From assembly GCA_009829735.1 (NCBI GenBank), contig CM020620.1, forward strand, positions 14,257,420 through 14,321,419: 64,000 nucleotides of DNA. The letters are read 5' to 3'. The translations under genes and the position numbers were made by a program. Shown here piece by piece: positions 9,495-19,302 of this stretch. Below the pieces are notes generated by a model, which was given only the letters and a program-made list of their open reading frames with translations, did no database searches and was not told the origin of the DNA. The first letter of the stretch is position 1. Each line of letters opens with the position of its first letter. The DNA comes from Pyropia yezoensis (Eukaryota; Rhodophyta; Bangiophyceae; Bangiales; Bangiaceae).

Positions 9495-11124
9495 CGGAAA
9501 ACGGTTGGCGTCGGCTGGGGTGACGGCCGTACGGTGGTCCAACGGCAGGCAGCCACTGACACTGGCCCCTTCACTTTCCTGCCTTGCGTACCGATAGCTC
9601 GGCGGCCATGTACGCAGGCGAGACAAAAGTTTAGAAGGAAGAGTACCACGTGCTTGCCCACCGTCTCCTCGGCATGGCCGTGTGCCTCTCTTTCTCTGTC
9701 GCGCGCCGCATCGCGCCCAGACAGGGTTCGAGTGGTCGACAGTCGGCGCAGACTGAACTGAACTGGCTGCTCGGCCATGACAGGCGCGTCGGAGCTCTTT
9801 CTCTGTAAAATCGTATTGGCTCTTGGCCGACCTCGAGGGGGTGTGCCAAAGCCGCCGCGCGCCGGCGGGCTACCAGACGAAGCGGGGCCCAGCAGCCTAT
9901 CGAATCTATCGGATAGGTGCGCGCTGCGCTGCAGCAGCCCTCGTGGGCGCCGCCCCTCTCCCGGCCGCGGTCCGTGCGTTCGTGGTCGACGGCCGCGCTC
10001 CCGGGGCCGACCATCCCTCTCGACTGGTAGAAGACGGGCAGGTGCTGCCGCCCCTCCCCGACGGCCCCGCTGCATGACCCCACCCGCGGCTCCCAATGAC
10101 ACGGCCACACATCCGTGCTGGCGGCGGCTGGTCGCCGTTTGGCGGGATCCCCGTTCCCCCCCCCCCCCTGACGTGATGGCAAGCTAACCCTTTCCCCCCC
10201 CCCCCCCCCCCCTTCCCGTTGCCCTTTCCCTTCCCCCTCTCCTCCCCCCTCGCCGACGGCGACCGCGGCGGCCGGAGCGCTCAAGCCGCGTCACCGTGGA
10301 CAATGACGATGATGACGACGACGACGGCGGCGGCGGCGGCGGCGCGCGCGTGTGGCGCAGCAGGGGACGCCGGCGACGCAAACCCCCCACGGGCGGCAAG
10401 GGGCGCTCTGCTGAGCTGGGGATGGGCGCCACGGGTTGGCGACGGGGCCCGGGGGGGGGGGGAGGAGCGGCCTTTGGCAGAGAGGCCAGCGGGGAGGGAG
10501 GAACGGGGGGGGGGGTGTGGGGGGGTTGGGGGCGTGGGGGGTGCGCTGGAGCAGAGCCCTGTGCCCTGGATTGGGGGGGACCTTGCTGGCGCGCCCCCGC
10601 GGGGCGCGCCGCAGCGGCGGCGGCGTGGCGGCCGCCACCCCCCCCCCCCGGCCGCGTCGGCGGCACGTCTCGCGGGCCACCCCCCGCGGGCGGCCGCCGC
10701 GGGTCTCCCCCGTTGCCCCCTCCCCCGCGGCCGCCCGCGCGGCCGCCCGCGGCCGCCCGCGGCCGCCCACACCCCCGGTGGTGGGCGGCGGCCGCTCGGC
10801 CCTGCCTGTGTAGCTAGCGGGTGCCTCGGCGCGGCGGCGGCGGCGGCGGCGGACGGCTCCGCCCCGTCCTTGCCACCCGCTCGTTGGTTGGCTTGCCACC
10901 CCCCCCTGCCCGCCCCCCTCCCCCCCCCCCTCCCCTCTTGTCAGCAGCTGTTGCGTCGGCGGTGGCGGCGCCGGCGGTGGCGCCAGTATCGGCGGCCGCC
11001 GGGGGGGCGGCAGCCGACCGCCGCGGCGCCGTTGCCGTGGCGGCGGGCACTCGCTCCGCGCCGGCGGCGGGGCTCGCCTCTTGTGGGCGCCGCCCCCCCC
11101 CCGCGGGTCGCGACGTACGGGCGG

Positions 11125-11160
<36 letters not shown>

Positions 11161-12700
11161 CGCCCCCCCCCCCCCCCCGGGGTGTCCCTCCCCCCGCAAT
11201 CCCCGTGGCGCGGCCGCCGCGGCCGCGCCGCCGCGGCCGGCTGACGGCGCCGCGCGGGAGGCGGTGTGATGGCCGCTGCCCGCGTGCATCCCCCTTCCCC
11301 CCCCCCCCGTCTGTTGGTTGTAGGCCGTGTGCTCGGCGGCCGCCTGGTGGTGTGGGGGAGATCGGTGGCGGCCGCTGCGGGGGGGGTCCGTTGCCGCCGC
11401 CACCCCCGCCGCCGCTGCCGCTGTGCCCCACACCGGCCGTACACCGTGCCGGCGGGGTGGAGGGTGCCGGCGCCCCCCCCTACGGCAGGGCGGGCTGTGG
11501 CGGTGGCGGTGGCGGTGGCGGTGGCGGTGGCGGTGGCTGCCGCAGCCGCCCCCGGGGGGGGTGGGCGGCCGCCTCTGGGCGGTGGCCGCCCCACGTGGGG
11601 GGGGGGAGGGGGCCCAACGGCACGGGGGCACACGGGGGGCAGCGGCCGGCCGTCCACTTGCTCTCTGCCCCCCCCCCCCCCCGCCTGCCCCCCTCCTCCC
11701 CCGCTGCGCGCCTCTTCCCCCTCTCTCCCGTGTTCCTTGTGCGGTCCCCGCGGGTGGGGCTGCCTATTGTTCTCTCTTGGCCGCTCCTCCCCCCCCCCCC
11801 CCCGCCGGTGCGTCTGCCGCAGCCATCAGCGCGGCACCCCGGCTCGGCGCACGCCTCTTTCCGCCCCCCCCCCGCCCCCTGCAGACAGACGGCGACCATC
11901 GCGGCGGCTGGTGGCGGCACGTGGCGGTGGCGGCGGCGATGGTGGCGGTGGCGGTGGCGGCGCGCGCGTTGCCGGGGGTGCCGCCGCGCGAGGCTGGGTG
12001 GGGGGGGGGAGGAGGCTGGGGGAGTGGGGGGGGGGGGAGGAGCGGGCGGGGACTGCGCCCCTCCACTGTGGACGCCCGCGTGTGCTTGCGCCGCGACAGG
12101 TTTGTGCGCGCGGGCGCGCGGCGAGGACTGCGCCGCCCGCCTCCCCCGACACCCCCCCACCCCCCGCCTCCCCCCCCGCGCGCGCGGCTGGCTCGCTCGC
12201 GGGTGGGCTGCCACGCGGTGGGCGCGCGTGGCGCGCCGGCTCCTTGCGTCGGCGAGGCGGGGCCTTTCGGTCGATGCGCCGGGGACCCCGTGGCGGCTGC
12301 CGCTGAGCATCGACTTGCCCCCCTCCCCCCCCCCACCGCCGGGTGCCACCGGTGCGGGGCTCCGCGGCGGGGGGAGCGCGGCCGGGCGGGCGGGGGGGGG
12401 CCCCTCGTGTGCACAGTGCCCCGCGCTGCGCCGCCGCCCCACCTTCGCCGCCCCGCCCCGCCGCCACCCACCGTCCGTTGCGGCCGCCGCTGTGGGGCAG
12501 TCTATATCAGCCGAGGGCGGTGCGGCGGGCCTACCCTCCCAGTCTCCCCCGGCCCATCCGCTGTTGCCCTTCACGCTGCCAGCGATTGGCAGCTTGGCTT
12601 TTTCTCCCTCTTCCTTTCTCATCCCTCCCACATTCCCTCGCTCCCTCACCTTCCCCCCCCCCCCCCCCCCCCCCACCCCTCCCCGCTCTCCTCCCTCGTT
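9495..12700. other. GC-rich intergenic DNA with simple repeats
   Basis: There are many long open frames in all six frames, but they are compositional: Pro/Arg/Gly/Ala runs with no recognisable domain. Visible repeats include poly-C tracts near 10157-10212 and 12654-12674, GGC trinucleotide runs near 10322-10345 and 10830-10850, and GGTGGC-type hexamers near 11498-11535 and 11935-11960. The last about 200 bases should contain the promoter of the LPMO gene; CTATATC near 12501 is a possible TATA-like box. No RNA gene was seen. Confidence 0.6.
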
Positions 12701-14149
12701 ATGAGTTCTTTTGCCCGTCGTCCCGGCGGCGGCGGCGCTGTTGCGGCGGCCGCGCTGGCGGTGCTCGCCACGGCCGCGGCGGTCGTGTCGCGTGCGGCGG
12801 CACACGGGCTGCTGACCGGCGCGCCCCAGCGCGGGGTGGTGAATGGGTCGGAGTTTGCGCCCGACGTGGAGAAAGTCGACGGCGGGCCGCAGGACTATAC
12901 GCCCCACTTCCCGGCGGGCGACAAGGGCGGTGGCCTCGGCGCGGGCTACCTCTCCCAGCTGAGTGTGGTGAACAGCAGGGAGGGCGGCACGTGGACGCCC
13001 TTCACGCCGTCCACCCCCGGCTACGTGTGGAAGGCGGGCGTGTGTGGCGACGCCCTGTCGGGGCCGGGCGCGGGCGACCACCTGCGGGGCGGCCGCTTTT
13101 ATGGCAACGCCACCATCACGCGGACGTACACGGCGGGCGGCACGCTTTCCATGGGCATGTACATGGTCGCGGAGCACGGCGGCTACACGGTCCTCCACGT
13201 GTGCGACGTGGCCAAGTGTGGCGGGGACGTGTCGGCCGAGTGCTTTGCCAACGGCCACTGCACGGTGCTGGAGCGGGCGCCCGAGGCGGAGGCGCCCGGC
13301 TGCGCGGCAGGCACCCGCGGCGACTGCGCGCCCGTCGACCCCGACCACCCTGACCGGTGGTACATGCCGTGCCCCACGACGCTGCACTCGCCCATCCGGC
13401 TGGGCGGCGACGAGACGGCGGTCTTTCGCCTCCCCGCGGGCCTGGCCTGTGAGCACTGCGTCCTCCACTGGTACTGGGTGGCAGCGAATTTGTGCAATCC
13501 GCCGGGGGTAACCGACTACTTTACTGGTCCCAACGCCCCGTACTGGACGGCCAGCTGCACGCCAGACCAGGGTGGCTACAAGCCGCTCATCCCGGCGTGT
13601 GGCAAGGTTGTGCCGGAGGAGTACCTCGCGTGTGCCGACATCCGCATCGAGGGCAGCGGCGGCGGCGGCGGCGGCGGCGGCGACTGGGGGGCGGAGGTTG
13701 TCGTGACGCCCTCCCCCGCGCCAGAGGCTACTGCTGAGTCGTCGTATTCGCGCCTGCCGCAGTCGTCCGTCACGGCCGCGTCCGAGGTTACGTCCTTTCC
13801 CTCTTCTGACGGTGGCGGCAGGCTGCGTCTGTTTGTGGAGGGGTGGGAGCCATTTGACGTGCCGATCGGCACCGACGGCGTGACCGACCTGACCGTCCCG
13901 GCCGACTCGCGGCTGACCTTTGAGGCAATCCCCGGCGTGCCAGTCCCGGCCGGCACCCGCGTCCGCTTTTCGATTGACGGCGCGGCCGTCTGGGCCGAGT
14001 ACGCCGCCCCTTACTTCTTCTACGGCAATGACGGCGACTCGATCCGCTACTGGCGCGCCGCGGACGTCATCTGGGGGCGCGCGTTTACGCTCGAGGTGTC
14101 TGCCGGCGATGCCCGCTTTGCCGCCCGCCTCCGCCTGTGGACGGCGTGA
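12701..14149 (+). CDS. Secreted AA15-like lytic polysaccharide monooxygenase with C-terminal beta domain
   Basis: The 482-aa protein opens with an arginine-containing N-terminus and a hydrophobic alanine/valine signal peptide (residues 1-34). Cleavage after R-A-A-A leaves His35 as mature N terminus (H-G-L-L-T-G-A-P-Q-R), the copper-binding His of the histidine brace. The second brace His is probably His159 in A-E-H-G-G-Y-T-V-L-H-V-C. The cysteines, C-E-H-C-V-L-H-W-Y-W-V-A-A-N and the terminal A-C-A-D-I-R-I fit the AA15/chitin-binding type 4 fold. LPMOs oxidatively cleave polysaccharides outside the cell. A polyglycine linker near residues 320-330 leads to a domain at about 370-482 (V-R-F-S-I-D-G, A-P-Y-F-F-Y-G-N-D-G-D). 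That domain resembles beta-sandwich modules of secreted surface proteins. The true substrate (chitin, cellulose or an algal wall glycan) cannot be read from sequence. The frame is open upstream, but the ATG at 12701 directly precedes the signal peptide. Confidence 0.85.
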   Translation: MSSFARRPGGGGAVAAAALAVLATAAAVVSRAAAHGLLTGAPQRGVVNGSEFAPDVEKVDGGPQDYTPHFPAGDKGGGLGAGYLSQLSVVNSREGGTWTPFTPSTPGYVWKAGVCGDALSGPGAGDHLRGGRFYGNATITRTYTAGGTLSMGMYMVAEHGGYTVLHVCDVAKCGGDVSAECFANGHCTVLERAPEAEAPGCAAGTRGDCAPVDPDHPDRWYMPCPTTLHSPIRLGGDETAVFRLPAGLACEHCVLHWYWVAANLCNPPGVTDYFTGPNAPYWTASCTPDQGGYKPLIPACGKVVPEEYLACADIRIEGSGGGGGGGGDWGAEVVVTPSPAPEATAESSYSRLPQSSVTAASEVTSFPSSDGGGRLRLFVEGWEPFDVPIGTDGVTDLTVPADSRLTFEAIPGVPVPAGTRVRFSIDGAAVWAEYAAPYFFYGNDGDSIRYWRAADVIWGRAFTLEVSAGDARFAARLRLWTA

Positions 14150-15442
14150 GGGGTGAGCCCGCGTGGCGCCGCACCGTTTGGCACCCCCCCGCCTCCCCCA
14201 TCCCCCTTTTCCCTCGTGAACGCCGGAAGCGGGCGTCGCACCCTTGTGGCCACGGGTGCGGTGGTTTGAGCGTGTTGCAGAGAAAAGAGTTTCGAGCAAT
14301 CTTGTCTATGATTTCTGCTGATGTACAGGCACCGCCCTCTGCCAGGTTCCTTTCCGGTATGTAGGGACGTATGTAGTACTGCACACCCATTGCGGGGGTG
14401 GGGGTGGCGGCGGGGGGGGTGGCGACGGGGCTGCTCGTCGCCGCCGCCGCCGCGGGCGGCGCCCGGTGGCGGCGGCAGCGGCGTGCTGCGGCGGTGGCAC
14501 CGCCGCGAGAATGGGCGCACCTCCTCCGCCGCCGCCGTCGTGTGGGGGTGGTGCAGAGGACCACCCGCGCGACTGTGGGCTGGCCGCCTCGTCGGCTGGG
14601 TGTGGCGGTGGGGGGGGGGGGGGCGGAGATATTGACGGGGCCCCCGCGTGGTTGCCACGACGGCGGTGTGGCCAGGTTGTGGCCGGCATCGCCGGCGATA
14701 GCCCGCGAGGCATTGGGCGGCCGTTCGTCGTCGGTGGCGTCCACCGAGGGCCCCTGGGACCCGTGACCCGCGTTGGGCGTCGTGCCCCCGTCGCCGCCGC
14801 CAATGCTGCCATTGCCGCCGCCGCTGTCGCCGCTGTCGCCACCGCCACCAACACTGCCCACGGCAGCGCCGCGGCCGCGGTGGCAGCCGGCGTGTCGGGT
14901 GGCGGCGTGGTGGTCTGCCGCGGCCGCGGCGTCCGCGGCGGCGGCGGTGGGACGGGGTGTGGGGAAGGGACGGGGCGCGGGGAGCAAGGACGACCACGCG
15001 TGGGGCCCCCGTCCCCAACAGCGACGGCCACGGCGGGCCCCGCGGCAGACACTGGACCGGTGGGGGAGGAGGCGGCATGGTGGGCCCCTGGTTGGACTGC
15101 CGCCCACACCTGGCCTTCTCCGTTGGCCTTCCTCGTGACCCCCCCCACTACTCGGATGTCCCCCCGCCGCACGTCCATTCGATCTCGCATCGCAGTCGAC
15201 GGCGGCGGCCCCACCCCCCGCCCCGTCCCCCCGCCCAGCCCGGCGCCTCATTCGGCCGTGGTCTTGCGCCCAAGTCCTGCCCTCAATTTCGGCGGAGCGC
15301 AAGGGGAGGGGGGGCATGCTTGGGATTGCGGGGGGGGGGGGGGGCGAGGACGCGGGGGAACGGCAGTGCTTCACCCAGAGGAGGAACGGTCAAAGTGGGG
15401 GCATACGATAGGTTGCATATTCAGTAGCGAAGCGCTTATCCT
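14150..15442. other. Intergenic GC-rich region, no recognised gene
   Basis: It contains the presumed 3' ends of the LPMO gene (+) and of the convergent ankyrin gene (-), with G-rich and GGC-rich simple repeats between 14390 and 15360. A minus-strand frame at 15214-14306 begins with a protein-like stretch (M-R-D-R-M-D-V-R-R-G-D-I-R-V-V-G-G) and then turns low-complexity. I could not assign it. Confidence 0.5.
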
Positions 15443-18400
15443 TCAGGGCGTCTGCCGCAGAGGCGCGCGCGCGCCACCAATGCCCAACCGATTTTTTTCC
15501 TGCCGCTGGTGACGGACCACACCGCCACGAGCCCCGTCGCGTACAACCTGCCGAGACGGTGCCCCCTGCAGCTGCTGGTCGGCTGCCGGCCGCCCCACGA
15601 GCCCCGTGATGGCCAGGCGCGCAAACTGTCGCGGCCCGAACCCGTCGGCGCCCCGGACAATCCGCATGCACAGCCACTTGATGCCGCTGTGCCCGCCCCC
15701 ACGGACGCGCACGCCGGCGGTGAGGAAGCAAAGGGCCACGGCGCGAAAGTCCTCCAGCTTGCGGCACACACGCCACGGCACGCCCGTCAAGTCCAGCTCG
15801 CCGTCCGTCTGGCCCTGTGCCGCTACGTGGCCGGCAGCGGCGTCGTGCATGCGGCGACGCACGTCCTTTCGCACCGCCGCCCGCGTGCAGTCCGTTTCCG
15901 CATCCTGCACCGCGCGTTCCAGCCAAGCTACCGTTCTGTCCCACGGCGTTTCGCCGTCACCGTTGCGCAGGTGGACGTCCCCGCCGAGAGCCACCAGCGC
16001 CCGCACAGAAGGGGCATGCACGGAGCTGGCGGCGATGTGCAGCGGAGTGGAGCCCGTTTCGTCGGCGACGGACAGAAACGGCAGCAGCTGCGGCTTGGAA
16101 AACAGCGCCACCCGCCCGTACGTGGCCGCGCCGTGCAGAGGTGTGCTCACCGCCTTGGTCGGCTGCTCGGCCCCAAGTTGGTCCACTATCGCCTCGTGGC
16201 CGAGGGAGGCGGCAAAAAACAGGGGCGTCTGACCCATGCGGTCCACTACGGCAGAGTGGGCTCCGTGGCGGAGAAGCAACGCCACGACAGCTGCGTGCCC
16301 CTTGGCGGCAGCATAGTGCAGGGGTGTTCGGTCGTCTTGGTCGACGGCGTTTACCTCCCCGTCTGGTGGTGGTCGTGTCAGATGCCGGAGGAGTGCAGCA
16401 ACAACAGGCAATCGGCCCAGCTCCGCGGCAACGTGCAGAGGAGATCGGCCGCGGTTGTCTCGAGCTTCCGTGCAGGCACCCGCCTTACAAAGAGCATCCA
16501 GTGCTCCATGGTAGTCAGCGGATGCGGCCTTGTGCAGCGCTGTGCACCCCGCACTGTCCGCGCCAGACACGATGGCACCTGCGTCCAACAGAGTCCGTAC
16601 CGCCGCGGCGCTGCCGCTTCTCCCCGCCCTGTGCAGCGCTGTAGCTCCATCATTGTCCGCGCCATCTAAGCAGGCTCCCGCGTCAAGCAATGTCTGCACC
16701 GCCGAGGCGCTGCCACTGCCCGCCGCCAAGTGCAACGCCGTGCACCCGCGCGAGTCCGCGCCAGCAACATTGACATTGGCACCTGCGCTCAGCAATGTCT
16801 GCAACGCCGCTGTGCTGCCACTGCTCGCCGCCGTATGCAGAGCCGTCCTCCCGTCCCTACTTACTTCGATCGCCTTCGCACCCGCGTCTAGCAGCGCCTG
16901 TAACACCTCGGCGCTTCCACTATACCCAGCATTGAGCAGCTCGGTGCTTCCGATTCTATCCACACCAATCACTGCGGCACCGGCAAGCAGCATTGTCTGC
17001 ACTGCCGCGGCGCTGCCGCTGAGCCCCGCTTGGTTCAGTGGTGTGCGCCCCCACCAGTCCACGCGCATCACATTGGCACCTGCGTCCAGCAGGGTTTGCA
17101 CTGTCGCGGCGCTACCGCTTCTCCCCGCGTAGTGCAGCGCCGAATTTCCATGGTTGTCCTGGCGATCTAAGTTGGCTTCCGCGTCCAGCAGAGTCTGCAC
17201 AGCCGCGGCACTGCCTACGACCCCAGCCTCATGCAACGCCGTCTTGCCATGCTTGTCCGCGCCGTCTACGCAAGCTCCCGCGTCCAGAAGCGTCTGTACC
17301 GCCTCTGCACTGCCGCTGAGCCCCGCCTCGTGCAGCGCCGTGCGCCCGCTGTCACTCATGGCGTCTACCTGGTCACCCGCGCATAGGAGGGCCTTCATGC
17401 TCGCGACGTTACCGTGACGCGAGGCATTGTGGAGTGGAGTGACCCCGGACTCAATGACTAATCGTCCGGGAGCGTCCCTTGCGAGAATCTCGAAGCTGTA
17501 GCACAAGAACCATGTCAAAAACGGCATCTCGAAGACATGAGAGGAGTTGCAGGCGGCTGCGCTCACGCGGCTTCCCGCGAGCAACAACGCCCGAACAGCC
17601 CCATCCCCGTCACTGCTGCCTACCATGTGCAGGGCCGTCAGCCCGGCCCTGGAGCATGCACCTACATTTGCTCCAGCAGAAAGCAACATCTGTACCGCGG
17701 TCGTGTTTCCACTGTACGCAGCACAGTGCAATGGTGTTTCACCAAAACTGGTGCTGACATTGACACCCGCGCGTGCGTCGAGCAGCGCTCTGATGGCGGC
17801 TACGCGCCCAGCTTTCGCTGCGCAATGAAGGGCGGTGGCTCGCCCGTCTGTTGGAGTGTCCACAGGCGTGCCAGCCGCCAGAAGTGCCCGTATCGTTGGC
17901 ACGTCTCCACCGCTGGCCGCCCAGTGCAAAGCCAGGTACCCACCTTCACTCCATCTCCAATGCCGCTGAACGGACGCAGCGGCTAGGCGCGCACCCGCCG
18001 ACAAAAGCGCCCGCACCGAAGCAACGTCCCCCGCGGCAGCAGCCCAATGCAGGGCCGTGTCGTCCATATCATTGGTCTCCGCAACGTCGGCGCCCTCGTC
18101 GAGTAGCGCGCGCACGGCGTCCGCCCCTTTACTCCAGGCAGCCTCGAGCAATGGTAGCAGCGGATGCTCCCGCCCCTCCAGATCATCCGGCAACCGCGGC
18201 TGCCGCCCCGTGATGACACCGACCACATTGGTGTCTGTCAATATCGGTCGGATCTCTGGCACCGGGGTCAGCACCGCCGGGGTGGGCGACATGGGACGTT
18301 CAGCTGAGCACCCTGGCACACTCGACATACCCCGAGTGGGGGGGGTGTCCTTAACCGCAAGATGCAGAGGCCCTGTCGCCTGCACAGGCAAATGACGGCA

Positions 18401-18592
18401 CATCCCCTGCCGCAACGAAGATGGGCGGCGGCGCCCGCTGGTGTCCGCCTCACTAACATACACGACAAGGGCCATCGCTCTTTGGCAGGGCCGCGCCGCA
18501 CACCGGGGGGGAGATTGGTGTGATGGTGACCGCCGTTCGACAAGGCTACTGACGGTGCCGGTACACAGGGCGAAACGGGACCGGGGCGGCAC
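15443..18592 (-). CDS. Ankyrin-repeat protein with about 20 repeats
   Basis: The 1049-aa frame has a basic, low-complexity N terminus (about 1-135) and then about 20 ankyrin repeats of 33 residues from about residue 145 to 890. Most carry the T-A-L-H-x-A and V-x-x-L-L-x-A-G-A signatures. The middle repeats are very alike (G-S-A-A-A-V-Q-T-L-L-D-A-G), which suggests recent internal amplification. One repeat is followed by a hydrophobic insert (F-L-T-W-F-L-C-Y-S-F) around residues 360-375. The C terminus has a non-ankyrin region (L-D-L-T-G-V-P-W-R-V-C-R, A-V-A-L-C-F-L). Ankyrin repeats bind other proteins; no catalytic domain was seen, so the partner is unknown. An internal ATG at 18475 (M-A-L-V-V-Y-V) is an alternative start. 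Confidence 0.82.
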   Translation of the reverse strand: MPPRSRFALCTGTVSSLVERRSPSHQSPPRCAARPCQRAMALVVYVSEADTSGRRRPSSLRQGMCRHLPVQATGPLHLAVKDTPPTRGMSSVPGCSAERPMSPTPAVLTPVPEIRPILTDTNVVGVITGRQPRLPDDLEGREHPLLPLLEAAWSKGADAVRALLDEGADVAETNDMDDTALHWAAAAGDVASVRALLSAGARLAAASVQRHWRWSEGGYLALHWAASGGDVPTIRALLAAGTPVDTPTDGRATALHCAAKAGRVAAIRALLDARAGVNVSTSFGETPLHCAAYSGNTTAVQMLLSAGANVGACSRAGLTALHMVGSSDGDGAVRALLLAGSRVSAAACNSSHVFEMPFLTWFLCYSFEILARDAPGRLVIESGVTPLHNASRHGNVASMKALLCAGDQVDAMSDSGRTALHEAGLSGSAEAVQTLLDAGACVDGADKHGKTALHEAGVVGSAAAVQTLLDAEANLDRQDNHGNSALHYAGRSGSAATVQTLLDAGANVMRVDWWGRTPLNQAGLSGSAAAVQTMLLAGAAVIGVDRIGSTELLNAGYSGSAEVLQALLDAGAKAIEVSRDGRTALHTAASSGSTAALQTLLSAGANVNVAGADSRGCTALHLAAGSGSASAVQTLLDAGACLDGADNDGATALHRAGRSGSAAAVRTLLDAGAIVSGADSAGCTALHKAASADYHGALDALCKAGACTEARDNRGRSPLHVAAELGRLPVVAALLRHLTRPPPDGEVNAVDQDDRTPLHYAAAKGHAAVVALLLRHGAHSAVVDRMGQTPLFFAASLGHEAIVDQLGAEQPTKAVSTPLHGAATYGRVALFSKPQLLPFLSVADETGSTPLHIAASSVHAPSVRALVALGGDVHLRNGDGETPWDRTVAWLERAVQDAETDCTRAAVRKDVRRRMHDAAAGHVAAQGQTDGELDLTGVPWRVCRKLEDFRAVALCFLTAGVRVRGGGHSGIKWLCMRIVRGADGFGPRQFARLAITGLVGRPAADQQLQGAPSRQVVRDGARGGVVRHQRQEKNRLGIGGARAPLRQTP

Positions 18593-19302
18593 AGAAACCG
18601 TTCACGCTGCAGCGGTGGCCGGCGTGGAGCGGCGCTAGCCTGTGGGAGACGCGGGAGCAGAAATACGGAAGGATTGAGGTGGGGACCGACAGAGCGCAGG
18701 CACAAGGGACCGAGTGGACATGTGTGGAGCCGCATCCCCCGCCTTGTGCGCAGGGCGCCATGTTGAAAAAGCGGCTAGAACGATCAGAGGCACCGGGTCG
18801 TAGACAGTTGCACACACACAACGCGGGATAGCCAATCGGCGCCCTCGCCACTCACTGTGCAGAAATGACGCCCCTAAAACAGAGCCCGCTTTGTGCTCGC
18901 AAGCCATCGCATGTGTAGTCCATACACACCGTAGGAACATGTCCGCTGGCAGCCACCAGGCTCGGCCCGTCCTGTCCAGCCGCATCCGCGCCCCGACCAG
19001 GGATAAACAGGTAGGCACACACAACGCGCCCAATCAGCGCTCTCGACAACCACTGTGACAGGGATGACGCCCCTACAACAGAGCCTGCTTTGTGCTCGCA
19101 AGCCATCGCATGTGTAGTGCATACACACTGTAGGAAGTCGTCCGCTGGCAGCCACCAGGCTCGGCACGTTCTGTCCAGCCGCAACCGCGCCCCGACCAGG
19201 TGCATATACAAACACCACCAAGATCTGCGCCCTGTATCACCTGAAAGCACGTTCGTGAAAAGGCAGTATTCCACGTCCACGAAAGTGTGCACCTACACCC
19301 CT
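18593..19302. other. Intergenic region upstream of ankyrin gene
   Basis: This is non-coding DNA between the ankyrin gene start and the palindromic element. The only clear structure is the two-copy tandem repeat annotated separately. The region should hold the ankyrin gene promoter, but I see no convincing TATA box. Confidence 0.5.
18815..19208. repeat. Two-copy tandem repeat, unit about 199 bp
   Basis: Copy 1 runs from about 18815 to 19012 and copy 2 from about 19013 to 19208. Landmarks repeat at an offset of 199 bases, for example ATGACGCCCCTA at 18865 and 19064, CTGGCAGCCACCAGGCTCGG, and CGCGCCCCGACCAGG ending near 19001 and 19200. The copies differ by scattered substitutions, so the duplication is not very recent. 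Confidence 0.85.

Noticed and set aside
10291..11631. Long minus-strand frame of 446 codons, and overlapping plus frames 10821-12704 and 11327-12700
   Set aside because: All are Pro/Arg/Gly/Ala low complexity caused by stop-poor GC-rich DNA. None has a domain and they overlap in several frames. Only the part from 12701 (LPMO) has real protein features.
9495..12700. tRNA or rRNA genes in the long intergenic regions
   Set aside because: I looked for A/B-box-like and rRNA core sequences and saw none; a covariance-model scan would be needed to exclude small RNAs.
11480..14299. 939-codon minus-strand frame over the LPMO gene
   Set aside because: It is the mirror of the LPMO coding strand in GC-rich DNA. 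The plus strand has a signal peptide and family motifs.
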